A stretch of 52,184 bases of DNA from the NCBI RefSeq assembly GCF_900009265.2, contig NZ_LR735016.1, positions 1 through 52,184 of the forward strand, given 5' to 3'. The notes beneath the pieces were generated by a model. It was not told the DNA's origin. It ran no database searches and saw nothing but the letters and a program-made list of their open reading frames with translations. Positions 44,290-52,184 of this stretch are shown here, one piece after another. Origin of the DNA: Planktothrix paucivesiculata PCC 9631 (GTDB lineage: Bacteria; Cyanobacteriota; Cyanobacteriia; Cyanobacteriales; Microcoleaceae). Position numbers and translations under genes: made by a program. The first letter of the stretch is position 1, and the number at the start of each line of letters is the position of its first letter.

Positions 44290-44739
44290 CTACAGGTGGG
44301 AGATGGGTTTGTTAATATTAATAGGATTAACAGAATAACCGTAAAAATTAATTTGATAATCTGTAATTTTAACGCCCGTTTGTTGTTCAACTTGGGCTAA
44401 TAATTCTGGAGGTAATTCGATATGAATATCTAAAATTTTATCGGTATCTAAACAATTAACATGGGAATGGGAATCACTAATATGTCCATATAAACGGCCG
44501 TCGGAACGTTCCACACACTCAATCACATTTTCCCGGGATAGGGCTTCTAAATTTTGATAAACCGATGTATGACCAATAGCTTTACCCTGTTGATTTAATC
44601 GATCATAAATGTCCCGGGCTGATAAATGTTCTTGAACTTGCCAAAGCAATTCCAAAACTAAACGGCGCTGACGACTCAGCCGCATTCCTCGAACTTGACA
44701 ATAATTGATTGCATCTTCTAAAGAACGAATTTGTTTCAC
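44290..44739 (-). CDS. Fur-family transcriptional regulator
   Basis: The 149-aa protein has an N-terminal winged helix (GMRLSRQRRLVLELLWQ to GHTSVYQNLEALS) and a C-terminal dimerisation domain with a His-rich metal site (GHISDSHSHVNC). The CxxC zinc motifs of classical Fur and Zur are missing; the segment reads CLDTDKILDI. The sequence resembles cyanobacterial FurC-like proteins, some regarded as PerR, but this cannot be confirmed. It is divergent from the CRR6 gene and may control it or itself. Confidence 0.88.
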   Translation of the reverse strand: MKQIRSLEDAINYCQVRGMRLSRQRRLVLELLWQVQEHLSARDIYDRLNQQGKAIGHTSVYQNLEALSRENVIECVERSDGRLYGHISDSHSHVNCLDTDKILDIHIELPPELLAQVEQQTGVKITDYQINFYGYSVNPININKPISHL

Positions 44740-44903
44740 TATTCTCGCCTCAGTTTATTGATCAAATTTCAAGGGTTTTCGGATAACCGATCCCCTCCTC
44801 ACCCTATACTTTCTATTGTATCTTAGGAATTTTAACGAAATTAGGTTAACCCTACCAAATCTCAAATTAATCTAAAATCTACTTCAACAAAGGTTGACAT
44901 TGA

Positions 44904-45386
44904 ATGGCAATTATAATCAAGCTGAATTCTGAGCAAGTAAATCGTTTAGATCTGTCTCCTGTGCAAACGGTGATCGATTCCCTATCTAAAAATAACGATA
45001 TTACAGCTTATGAACAGCAGATTTGCTTCGAGATCGACTATTCCCGTGACCCAGAAGACCCCAGAGAAATTTCAGAAGTTCCTGAAATTCGCCTATGGTT
45101 TATTCGCCTAGATGTCCAATATCCTTGGCTACCTTTTTTTCTGGACTGGAAATCTGGGGAATTAGCCCGTTATGTGGCGATGCTCGTCCCCCATCAATTC
45201 CATCGTACCGATGGCATTCAATATAACCCAGAAGCCCTAGAAATCTTTTTAATGCAAAAGATCTTTATCCTCGACCACTGGCTAACCCAAAACAACCTTC
45301 CCAGCAAATCCCGGCTTATGGCCCTAGCCCAAATGCTAGGCTATGACCTTGAGGATACCTTCTTTGAAACCTATACCCAAAAGTGA
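44904..45386 (+). CDS. CRR6-family NDH-1 assembly factor
   Basis: The 160-aa protein matches the CRR6 (DUF1817) family of cyanobacteria and chloroplasts: DPREISEVPEIRLWFIRLD, YPWLPFFLDWKSGELARYVAMLVPHQF and the C-terminal MALAQMLGYDLEDTFF. CRR6 helps assemble the hydrophilic arm of the photosynthetic NDH-1 complex in the cytoplasm or stroma. It lies upstream of psaD, but a 181-bp gap with palindromic repeats separates them. Confidence 0.85.
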   Translation: MAIIIKLNSEQVNRLDLSPVQTVIDSLSKNNDITAYEQQICFEIDYSRDPEDPREISEVPEIRLWFIRLDVQYPWLPFFLDWKSGELARYVAMLVPHQFHRTDGIQYNPEALEIFLMQKIFILDHWLTQNNLPSKSRLMALAQMLGYDLEDTFFETYTQK

Positions 45387-45391
45387 TAGTC

Positions 45392-45464
45392 GGGAGAAAC
45401 CGGGTTTCTGAAGTTTATTTATGGGATCAAGCCCAGATTTTCGGTTCAGAAACCCGGTTTCTTG
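45392..45464. repeat. Paired AAACCCGGTTTC palindromes upstream of psaD
   Basis: GAGAAACCGGGTTTCT and AGAAACCCGGTTTCT flank a 45-bp AT-rich stretch, the same layout as one unit of the 38908 array. Confidence 0.8.
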
Positions 45465-45567
45465 AATTAGCGATCGCTAATTTCTGTAACGGTTCTTTAC
45501 GACTGCTATAGACAAGGGCAACATCAGTGTTAGGATGCCCTAAAAACATAATTTGAGTGATATTCCT

Positions 45568-45996
45568 ATGGCAGAAGCACTGACTGGAACACCACCAAAG
45601 TTTGGTGGCAGCACTGGTGGCTTATTAACAAAAGCGCTAGTTGAAGAAAAATATGCAATCACCTGGACTAGCAGCAAAGAACAGGTGTTTGAAATGCCCA
45701 CGGGTGGCGCAGCTATTATGAACCAAGGGGACAACCTTTTGTATTTAGCCCGCAAAGAACAGTGTCTCGCTTTAGGGGCGCAACTGCGGTCTAAATTCAA
45801 ACCCAAAATGGACAACTATAAAATCTATCGGGTTTTCCCCAACGGCGAAACCGAATACCTGCATCCCAAAGATGGCGTTTTCCCTGAAAAAGTCAACGAA
45901 GGACGTCAAGCGTTGAATACCGTTGCTCACAATATTGGTAGCAATGTTGACCCGGTTAAAGTCAAATTTACCGCAAAAACCACCTCTGACGTTTAG
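45568..45996 (+). CDS. psaD: Photosystem I subunit II (PsaD)
   Basis: Start chosen at ATG 45568 ([14 protein letters not shown]), which matches the known N-terminus; 142 aa. PsaD lies on the stromal side of photosystem I and docks ferredoxin. Typical stretches are [51 protein letters not shown] and [14 protein letters not shown] strong terminator follows at 46040-46082. Confidence 0.98.
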   Translation: MAEALTGTPPKFGGSTGGLLTKALVEEKYAITWTSSKEQVFEMPTGGAAIMNQGDNLLYLARKEQCLALGAQLRSKFKPKMDNYKIYRVFPNGETEYLHPKDGVFPEKVNEGRQALNTVAHNIGSNVDPVKVKFTAKTTSDV

Positions 45997-46039
45997 ACCG
46001 ATCAGGTGCAATTAACTAGGGCAATGCCCTAAACATATT

Positions 46040-46082
46040 AGGATGGAGGATAGTTTATTCTGACCTTCATCCTTTGTTTTTT
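46040..46082 (+). terminator. Intrinsic terminator after psaD
   Basis: AGGATGGAGG and CCTTCATCCT form a 10-bp stem (one G-U pair), followed by TTGTTTTTT. A smaller TAGGGC/GCCCTA hairpin lies just upstream (46017-46032). trpE starts 13 bp after. Confidence 0.8.
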
Positions 46083-46095
46083 ACTGTTCGCCGCT

Positions 46096-47613
46096 ATGAT
46101 TTTTCCAGATTTCTCCCAATTTGCTCAACTGGCTTCCACAGGAAATTTTATTCCGGTCTATCAAGAATGGGTGGCTGATTTAGATACTCCGGTTTCGGCT
46201 TGGTATCGGGTTTGTGCCAATCAACCCTATAATTTTCTCTTGGAATCGGTCGAAGGCGGAGAAACCATCGGGCGTTATAGTTTTTTGGGGTGTGATCCGG
46301 TTTGGATTTTAGAAGCTCATGGCGAGCACACGGTACAAAAATGGCGAGATGGAACAATTCAAGAATTTACGGGCGATCCCTTCCAAGCCCTACAAGACTG
46401 TTTACAACCCTATCATCCGGTAAAATTGCCCCAGTTACCCGCCGGAATTGGGGGACTATTTGGGTTTTGGGGTTATGAATTAATTCAGTGGATCGAGTCC
46501 CGTGTCCCTGTACATTCCCCAAGTTCGGATGATTTACCCGATGGGTTATGGATGCAGGTTGATAATTTATTAATCTTTGATCAGGTTAAACGTAAAATTT
46601 GGGCGATCGCCTATGCCGATACTCGCCATACCGATTTAGAAACAGCCTATCAACAAGCTTGTGATCGGGTTAAACAATTAGTTGCTAAATTACAATCCCC
46701 ATTATCCCCAGAAAATACCCTTTTAGAATGGACTCCCCCCGATCAACAACCTCCATTAACCTATATTAGTAACGTTTCCCAGGAGCAATTTTGCACCAAT
46801 GTAGAAAAAGGCAAACAATATATTAAAGCCGGGGATATCTTTCAAGTAGTTTTATCCCAAAGATTAACGGCCGAATATTCCGGCGATCCCTTTTCCCTTT
46901 ATCGTTCTTTAAGGTTAATTAATCCATCTCCTTATATGGCTTATTTTAACTTTGGAAACTGGCAATTAATCGGATCTAGTCCAGAAGTTATGGTGAAAGC
47001 GGACAAAAACCCCGAAGGAAAATTGATCACCACCGTCCGTCCCATTGCGGGTACTCGTCGCCGAGGTCAAACTCCCCAAGAAGATCAAGCGTTAGGGGAA
47101 GATTTATTAAAAGACCCAAAAGAAGTAGCGGAACATATTATGTTAGTGGATTTGGGGCGCAATGATTTAGGCCGAGTTTGTCGGATGGGAACAGTTAAAG
47201 TTGATGAATTAATGGTAATTGAACGCTATTCCCATGTGATGCACATTGTTAGTAATGTGATTGGAGAATTAGCAGAAAATAAAACCGCCTGGGATCTTTT
47301 AAAAGCTTGTTTTCCCGCCGGGACTGTGAGCGGCGCGCCAAAAATTCGGGCGATGGAAATTATCCATGAATTAGAAGGTTGTCGTCGTGGCCCCTATTCC
47401 GGGGTTTATGGTTACTATGATTTTGAAGGACAACTCAATACTGCTATTACTATCCGCACCATGATTGTTCAAAACCAGGGTCAAGACCAACATCAAGTTA
47501 GTGTGCAAGCGGGTGCGGGGGTAGTTGCTGACTCCCAACCTCAAAAAGAATATGAGGAAACCCTAAATAAAGCCAGGGGGTTATTAGAAGCCATTCGGTG
47601 TTTAAAACCTTAA
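46096..47613 (+). CDS. trpE: Anthranilate synthase component I
   Basis: The 505-aa enzyme makes anthranilate from chorismate for tryptophan synthesis. It keeps the feedback-site motif LLES near residue 49 and chorismate-binding signatures KAGDIFQVVLSQR, IGSSPEVMVK, TVRPIAGTRRRG and PAGTVSGAPKIRAMEII. The glutamine-amidotransferase partner trpG is not nearby. No leader peptide is evident. Confidence 0.95.
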   Translation: MIFPDFSQFAQLASTGNFIPVYQEWVADLDTPVSAWYRVCANQPYNFLLESVEGGETIGRYSFLGCDPVWILEAHGEHTVQKWRDGTIQEFTGDPFQALQDCLQPYHPVKLPQLPAGIGGLFGFWGYELIQWIESRVPVHSPSSDDLPDGLWMQVDNLLIFDQVKRKIWAIAYADTRHTDLETAYQQACDRVKQLVAKLQSPLSPENTLLEWTPPDQQPPLTYISNVSQEQFCTNVEKGKQYIKAGDIFQVVLSQRLTAEYSGDPFSLYRSLRLINPSPYMAYFNFGNWQLIGSSPEVMVKADKNPEGKLITTVRPIAGTRRRGQTPQEDQALGEDLLKDPKEVAEHIMLVDLGRNDLGRVCRMGTVKVDELMVIERYSHVMHIVSNVIGELAENKTAWDLLKACFPAGTVSGAPKIRAMEIIHELEGCRRGPYSGVYGYYDFEGQLNTAITIRTMIVQNQGQDQHQVSVQAGAGVVADSQPQKEYEETLNKARGLLEAIRCLKP

Positions 47614-47713
47614 ATCCTAGGGTGCGTGCGCTACGATGGCCGCACCGAAAGTCAGTCACCAACCACTAACCAACACCTGCTAAACTTAGGTAGAAATTTT
47701 ATGGTTTTGGATT

Positions 47714-48163
47714 ATGTCTTCCACCACAACTCCCTTACCCCCAACTTTAGAACGGATTGTACAGCGCTTTAAACGTGCTTCTTCTAATAAATTGCGTTAT
47801 GAACAATTAATTACTATCGCCCAAAAACTTCCGACCTTTCCAGAAGATCAGAAAATTCCTGATAATAAAGTTCCCGGTTGTGTGTCACAGGTTTATGTGA
47901 TTGCCAACTTAGATGAACAGGGAAAAGTTCAGTTTCAGGGAGAATCTGATTCTCAATTAACTAAGGGATTAGTTGCTTTTTTAATTATGGGAATGAATGG
48001 AATGACTCCGACAGAAGTTATTGGACTTAACCCCGATTTTATTCAAGAAACTGGGTTACAAGCGAGTTTAACCCCGTCTCGCGCTAACGGTTTTTATAAT
48101 ATTTTTCAAACCTTCAAGAAAAAGGCTCAAAACTGTGACCCTAATCTTGATCTTGAAGTTTAA
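47714..48163 (+). CDS. sufE: SufE cysteine-desulfurase activator
   Basis: The 149-aa protein has the SufE signature KVPGCVSQVYV with sulfur-accepting Cys56, and LTKGLVAFLI, SRANGFYNIF later. SufE takes persulfide sulfur from SufS and passes it on for Fe-S cluster assembly. The other suf genes are not adjacent. Confidence 0.92.
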   Translation: MSSTTTPLPPTLERIVQRFKRASSNKLRYEQLITIAQKLPTFPEDQKIPDNKVPGCVSQVYVIANLDEQGKVQFQGESDSQLTKGLVAFLIMGMNGMTPTEVIGLNPDFIQETGLQASLTPSRANGFYNIFQTFKKKAQNCDPNLDLEV

Positions 48164-48194
48164 GGGATTAATTAACTTAAAATATTAACTGACT

Positions 48195-48533
48195 ATGAAT
48201 CAAGATTATTTGTGGATAGAAGCATTAAAATTTAATGACCAAGGGTTAATTCCCGCGATCGCTCAAGATGCAAAAGATGGTACAATTTTAATGATGGCTT
48301 GGATGAATAAAGAATCTATTCAAAAAACCTTAGAAACTAAAGAAGTTCATTATTGGAGTCGTTCTCGTTCTGAATTATGGCACAAAGGAGCCACATCAGG
48401 ACATATTCAAAAACTTAAATCATTATATTATGATTGTGATGCTGATACTCTATTATTAAAAATAGAACAAATTGGCGATATCGCTTGTCATACCGGGGCG
48501 AGAAGTTGTTTTTTTCAGGAAGTTAAATGTTGA
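48195..48533 (+). CDS. hisI: Phosphoribosyl-AMP cyclohydrolase, HisI domain only
   Basis: The 112-aa protein carries the HisI motifs [39 protein letters not shown] and [10 protein letters not shown], including zinc-binding Asp and Cys residues. It catalyses the third step of histidine synthesis. The HisE pyrophosphatase domain often fused to it is absent and does not follow downstream, so hisE must be elsewhere. It lies 31 bp after sufE. Confidence 0.93.
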   Translation: MNQDYLWIEALKFNDQGLIPAIAQDAKDGTILMMAWMNKESIQKTLETKEVHYWSRSRSELWHKGATSGHIQKLKSLYYDCDADTLLLKIEQIGDIACHTGARSCFFQEVKC

Positions 48534-48536
48534 TTG

Positions 48537-48571
48537 TTAACTATTAACTATTAACTATTATCAGTTATCAG
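48537..48571. repeat. Heptamer tandem repeats (three TTAACTA, two TTATCAG)
   Basis: Five consecutive 7-bp units; the unit sequence switches after the third. Confidence 0.85.
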
Positions 48572-48654
48572 TTTAGAGATAAACTCATAACTTTTAGACC
48601 GAGATAAGCACGTTTGTAGGAGTTAATATAGCTCCAATTTTCTTTCTATTCCCC

Positions 48655-48700
48655 ATTCGTAATTCGTAATTCGTAATTCGTAATTCGTAATTCGTAATTC
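48655..48700. repeat. Heptamer tandem repeat (AATTCGT), about 6.5 copies
   Basis: Perfect 7-bp repeat in the cysS upstream region, followed by CCTATTCCCTATT. Confidence 0.9.
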
Positions 48701-48723
48701 CCTATTCCCTATTATAAAAAAAC

Positions 48724-50166
48724 ATGGTTATCAAAATCTATCATACTCAAACTCGCCAAAAAGAAGATTTTCAACCCTTAGAAGCAGGGAAGGTAAAAAT
48801 GTATTGCTGCGGGGTGACGGTTTATGATTATTGCCATTTAGGTCATGCGAGATCCTATATTGCTTGGGATATAGTTAGACGCTATTTAGAATATAGTGGC
48901 TATACCGTTAATTATATTCAGAATTTTACCGATATTGATGATAAGATTCTCAACCGTGCTAAATTGGAAGGCACAACCATGGATGAGGTTTCTAATAAAT
49001 ATATTCAAGCGTATTTTGAAGATATCCGACGCTTGAATATTAGGGATGCAAATGCCTATCCCCGGGTGACGGAACATCTTCCCCAAATTATTGAATTAAT
49101 CCAAGAATTAGTAGATCAAGGAATTGCTTATGCCGTGGATGGAGATGTTTATTATAGTGTAAAAGATTTTGCCGATTATGGCAAATTATCCGGCCGTCAA
49201 CAGGAACAATTACAAGCGGGTGCGAGTGGTCGAATTTCTGCATCTGATCCCGATCTAATTAAGAAGAAAGATCCCTCGGATTTTGCCCTCTGGAAAGCCG
49301 CAAAACTAGGGGAACCTGCCTGGGATTCACCTTGGGGAAAAGGTCGCCCTGGATGGCATATTGAGTGTTCTGCTATGGTGCAATCGCTATTAGGAAATAC
49401 CATTGATATTCACGGCGGCGGCGGGGATTTGGTTTTCCCCCACCATGAAAATGAAATTGCTCAATCTGAAGGCGCGACTCATCAACCTTTAGCCAATTAT
49501 TGGATGCACAATGGTATGGTCAGAGTTAGTGGTGAAAAGATGTCTAAATCTTTAGGGAATTTTACCACAATTCGCGGTTTATTAGATAGTCCTTTGGATG
49601 CGATGGTGATTCGTTTATTCATTTTACAAGCCCATTATCGCAAACCTTTAGATTTTACGGATGAGGCGATCGCTTCGGCTGAAAATGGATGGAATACGTT
49701 AAAAGAGGGTTTATTATTTGGCGGTGAATACGGCGCTCAATTAGGCTTTAAACCAGAGGAAAAAGCCTTAACCGATATGGATGCTATTGCTCGGTTTAAA
49801 GAGGCGATGGATGATGATTTTAATACCCCGGAAGGCTTAGTAATTTTGTTTGAATTAGCTAAGGAATTAAGACGCGATCGCAATATATTAATTCATGGTG
49901 GTGATATTAATACCCCGACCGAACACCTACAGAAAACTTGGCAAACCCTAATAGAATTAGCCACGGTTTTCGGGTTAGAAGCACAACCAGAGGAAAGTCA
50001 GGAGTTAGGGTTAAGTGATAGTGAAATTGAAATATTAGTGCAGCAACGGTCAGAGGCGAAAAAAGCGAAAAATTTTGCTGAGGGCGATCGCATTCGAGAT
50101 CAATTGAAAGAGTTAGGAATTACCTTAATTGATCAACCTGGAAATCAAACCATTTGGCATCGTTAG
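48724..50166 (+). CDS. cysS: Cysteinyl-tRNA synthetase
   Basis: The 480-aa class I synthetase has the HIGH-type motif YCHLGHA (36-42) and KMSKS (272-276). Zinc ligands are Cys29, Cys215, His240 and Glu244 (FPHHENEIAQ). A C-terminal anticodon-binding DALR region follows. Length and order are standard. The gene is preceded by heptamer repeats, not by an obvious promoter. Confidence 0.97.
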   Translation: MVIKIYHTQTRQKEDFQPLEAGKVKMYCCGVTVYDYCHLGHARSYIAWDIVRRYLEYSGYTVNYIQNFTDIDDKILNRAKLEGTTMDEVSNKYIQAYFEDIRRLNIRDANAYPRVTEHLPQIIELIQELVDQGIAYAVDGDVYYSVKDFADYGKLSGRQQEQLQAGASGRISASDPDLIKKKDPSDFALWKAAKLGEPAWDSPWGKGRPGWHIECSAMVQSLLGNTIDIHGGGGDLVFPHHENEIAQSEGATHQPLANYWMHNGMVRVSGEKMSKSLGNFTTIRGLLDSPLDAMVIRLFILQAHYRKPLDFTDEAIASAENGWNTLKEGLLFGGEYGAQLGFKPEEKALTDMDAIARFKEAMDDDFNTPEGLVILFELAKELRRDRNILIHGGDINTPTEHLQKTWQTLIELATVFGLEAQPEESQELGLSDSEIEILVQQRSEAKKAKNFAEGDRIRDQLKELGITLIDQPGNQTIWHR

Positions 50167-50239
50167 CTAACTTGATGCTCCCACACTCCCCAAATATTTA
50201 CCCATGCGCCCACGGGTAAATATTTACCCTAATCCTAGT

Positions 50240-50824
50240 CTAAACCCCGCCAAATCGTTCAATCGGCCAAAAACGAAAAACAGCGCGACCAATAATATTT
50301 TCTTGAGGAAGAAAACCCCAAACGTGGGAATCATTACTATCATTGCGATTATCTCCCATAACAAAATAGGAATTTTCGGGGACTTTTACCGGAGGTAATT
50401 GATAATGGGGTTCTTCAGCAATATACCGTTCAAATTGGGGTTCATTGTCAATATAAACCCGACCGTTTTTAACTTCAATTGTTTGCCCAGGTTTACCAAT
50501 AATTCGCTTAATAAAGGCTTGATCTGCTCCATAGCCAATCTCTTGTAATTGGGAGGGAGGAGTAAAAACAATAATATCACCGGATTGGGGAGAATCTAAA
50601 TAATAGGATACCTTTTCTATGACTAAGCGATCGCCAATTTCTAAAGTCGGGAACATCGAATCTGAAGGAATAAACCGAGGTTCAGCCACAAAAGTTCTAA
50701 TTAATAATGATAACCCCAGCGCGATCGCTAAAATTACAATATTCTCTCGGATTTGATTCCAGAGACTTTTCTCAGGAATTGCAGGTTGGGGCTTTTGAAT
50801 TGCTTGTTTTTCTTCGGATTTCAT
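50240..50824 (-). CDS. lepB: Signal peptidase I
   Basis: The 194-aa membrane protease has one N-terminal membrane helix (about 28-44). Catalytic Ser56 is in FIPSDSMFPTL and catalytic Lys106 in DQAFIKRIIG, with the conserved MGDNRNDSNDSHVWG box. It removes signal peptides of exported proteins at the outer face of the membrane; cyanobacteria usually have two paralogues. Confidence 0.95.
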   Translation of the reverse strand: MKSEEKQAIQKPQPAIPEKSLWNQIRENIVILAIALGLSLLIRTFVAEPRFIPSDSMFPTLEIGDRLVIEKVSYYLDSPQSGDIIVFTPPSQLQEIGYGADQAFIKRIIGKPGQTIEVKNGRVYIDNEPQFERYIAEEPHYQLPPVKVPENSYFVMGDNRNDSNDSHVWGFLPQENIIGRAVFRFWPIERFGGV

Positions 50825-50938
50825 TGTTTTTTTCCCTAATATTATTATCTATAAAAATAAATTGAGAATTAAGAATCGCAATTAAGCTATGATTCTTAAT
50901 TCTCAATCATTAACCCTGGGAATTTAAGGGATAAATTG

Positions 50939-51835
50939 TTAATTCTCATGGGAGGATTTACGATGATGCAAACGAATTCCCAAAAAGACATCATAGAGAA
51001 AACCCCAAAAGTCTTTTTTTCCCTCCAATATTCCCAAGGTTTGGGGGGAACCTTTCTCATCTAACAAGGGCTTCATAAATTCATAGGTGGGCTTGTAATA
51101 ATACCAAGGAATAGACGGCCACAAATGATGAATTAGATGGTAATTTTGCCCCAAAATTAACAGGTTTAAAACCGAACCCGGATACACCCTAGCATTTTTC
51201 CAGCGACCGCGTTCTTGAAACGGACGATGGGGTAAATAATCGAAGAATAAACCCAAGGCTATTCCCACCACTAACGCCGGACAAAACCAGAAGTTTAGAA
51301 TATAGCCAAGGAAGTCATAATGAATAGAGATAGCAACAATAGTTACCACAAACAAACGGCTTAAAAACCATTCCAAAAGCTCATATTTTTTCCAGAGTCG
51401 GCGCTTGAAAAAAAACACTTCGTGGTAGAAAAAACGCGCCGCAATCAACCACAAGGGGCCACCTGTGGAAACAAAATGATCGGGATCGTTGTCTGGATCA
51501 TTAACGTGGCAATGATGTTGGATATGCACCCGCGTAAATACCGGAAAAGCAAACCCCAGCATTAAAGCACTACCATGTCCTAATACCGAATTCAGAATGC
51601 GGTTTTTGTGGGCAGAATTATGGGATGCGTCATGAATCACTGTCCCTGAAAGGTGCAGCGCCAAAACATTAATTAAAAAACAACACCAGTCTGGCCAACC
51701 CCAAAGCCAGTATCCCAACGTGGAACAGATCACCATTACTACCGCACCGAAAAACATCAGTAGTGTGGTGTTAAAACCACCTTCTGCGGTGAGGTATTCC
51801 TTGGGGACTGTCAGTGGCTTACTTGCCTCCGACAT
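50939..51835 (-). CDS. crtR: Beta-carotene hydroxylase CrtR (membrane di-iron)
   Basis: Start chosen at ATG 51835 (MSEASKPLTV, 298 aa), which has AAGGAG upstream; ATG 51862 is the alternative. Histidine boxes HDASHNSAH, HIQHH and HLIHH bind the di-iron centre, and FFDYLPHRPF and ARVYPGSVLN are CrtR-like. The sequence closely recalls Synechocystis CrtR, which hydroxylates beta-carotene to zeaxanthin and acts in myxoxanthophyll synthesis. It differs from acyl-lipid desaturases, which share the histidine boxes. Confidence 0.9.
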   Translation of the reverse strand: MSEASKPLTVPKEYLTAEGGFNTTLLMFFGAVVMVICSTLGYWLWGWPDWCCFLINVLALHLSGTVIHDASHNSAHKNRILNSVLGHGSALMLGFAFPVFTRVHIQHHCHVNDPDNDPDHFVSTGGPLWLIAARFFYHEVFFFKRRLWKKYELLEWFLSRLFVVTIVAISIHYDFLGYILNFWFCPALVVGIALGLFFDYLPHRPFQERGRWKNARVYPGSVLNLLILGQNYHLIHHLWPSIPWYYYKPTYEFMKPLLDEKGSPQTLGILEGKKDFWGFLYDVFLGIRLHHRKSSHEN

Positions 51836-51971
51836 TACAGTTTGCACTCCTTGAAGTTTCACACCTGAGTATTTTATGAGAAAAGTAACAAATTGTAAAG
51901 ATTTATAAAATCACTAAACCCGAACGTAATTGCCTAAAATACCACAATTTTATCCCCAGGAGAAAATATTT

Positions 51972-52184
51972 ATGTCTAGCTTACTACTGCGTACATCCTT
52001 AATTGGGCTTGTGGGTTTATCCATGACCCTATCAATTCTGGGTTCGGCGACCCGGGCTAATGCTCAATCTCGGTGGCCGTCTTTACCCAGTTTGACCGAC
52101 CTGCTGCAACTCCCGCGCAACACAACCCAACCCCAACCGCCCCAACCGATTCCGGTTCCCCCTACCAATACCACCCAACCCCCA
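51972..52184 (+). CDS. Secreted Pro-rich protein, 3' end beyond the window
   Basis: 71 codons are open from ATG 51972 to the window end. A signal peptide (MSSLLLRTSLIGLVGLSMTL, cleavage near ANAQS) is followed by a segment rich in Pro, Gln, Asn and Thr. CCAGGAGAAA just upstream supplies a ribosome-binding site. Function cannot be told from this part. Confidence 0.7.
   Translation, partial: MSSLLLRTSLIGLVGLSMTLSILGSATRANAQSRWPSLPSLTDLLQLPRNTTQPQPPQPIPVPPTNTTQPP

Noticed and set aside
44740-44903. Fur box between the Fur-family gene and the CRR6 gene
   Set aside because: AT-rich sequence is present but no convincing inverted hexamer pattern could be found by eye.

Overview
The window is a stretch of cyanobacterial chromosome, most likely from a filamentous Oscillatoriales-type organism (Planktothrix/Microcoleus-like; the genus is inference). 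Evidence is the photosystem I gene psaD, the carotenoid hydroxylase crtR, a CRR6-type NDH-1 assembly factor, cyanobacterial rpoZ, DUF760, DUF1818 and DUF1361 proteins, many GCGATCGC (HIP1) sites, heptanucleotide tandem repeats and dispersed AAACCCGGTTTC palindromes.

Layout. 1-6250: a repeat fragment, a pair of exported M16 peptidases (one catalytic, one not), a MITE-like repeat element, a LytR-CpsA-Psr protein, a small membrane protein and rpe. 6280-7764: a lone TnpB element. 7868-14507: cell-wall and envelope genes (peptidoglycan-binding protein, exported rubrerythrin plus exported Rieske protein, membrane adenylate cyclase, GH25 muramidase, LRR protein, DUF1361). 14678-22446: HtpX-like protease, a two-component system divergent from a heavy-metal-type RND pump with a very small adaptor, and an M28 peptidase. 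22617-27905: housekeeping block (small Cys protein, scpB, DUF760, HtrA-type protease, LysM/M23 peptidase, rpoZ, DUF1818, tRNA-Pro).

28053-32962 is a compact defence operon lying exactly between two tRNA genes: hsdM, a half-size hsdS, a PtuA-like ATPase and a PtuB-like HNH nuclease, all on the minus strand with overlapping or abutting ends and no hsdR. It looks like a type I methyltransferase coupled to a Septu-type effector in place of the usual restriction subunit. It is the strongest candidate here for an undescribed system.

33293-37402 holds an anchored beta-domain protein, a CNNM/CorC protein and a CPA1 antiporter. 37636-44217 is a second accessory region: DUF4926, DUF2281, a YoeB-type toxin with a chimeric-looking antitoxin, an 83-bp tandem array, and a three-gene TPR-CHAT protease / small protein / membrane protein operon resembling caspase-TPR-associated conflict systems. 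A remnant of a second DUF4926 gene lies at 42198. From 44290 to the end the content is core again: Fur-family regulator, CRR6, psaD, trpE, sufE, hisI, cysS, lepB, crtR and the start of a secreted protein cut by the window end.

Product names come from recognising motifs by eye. No database search was possible.
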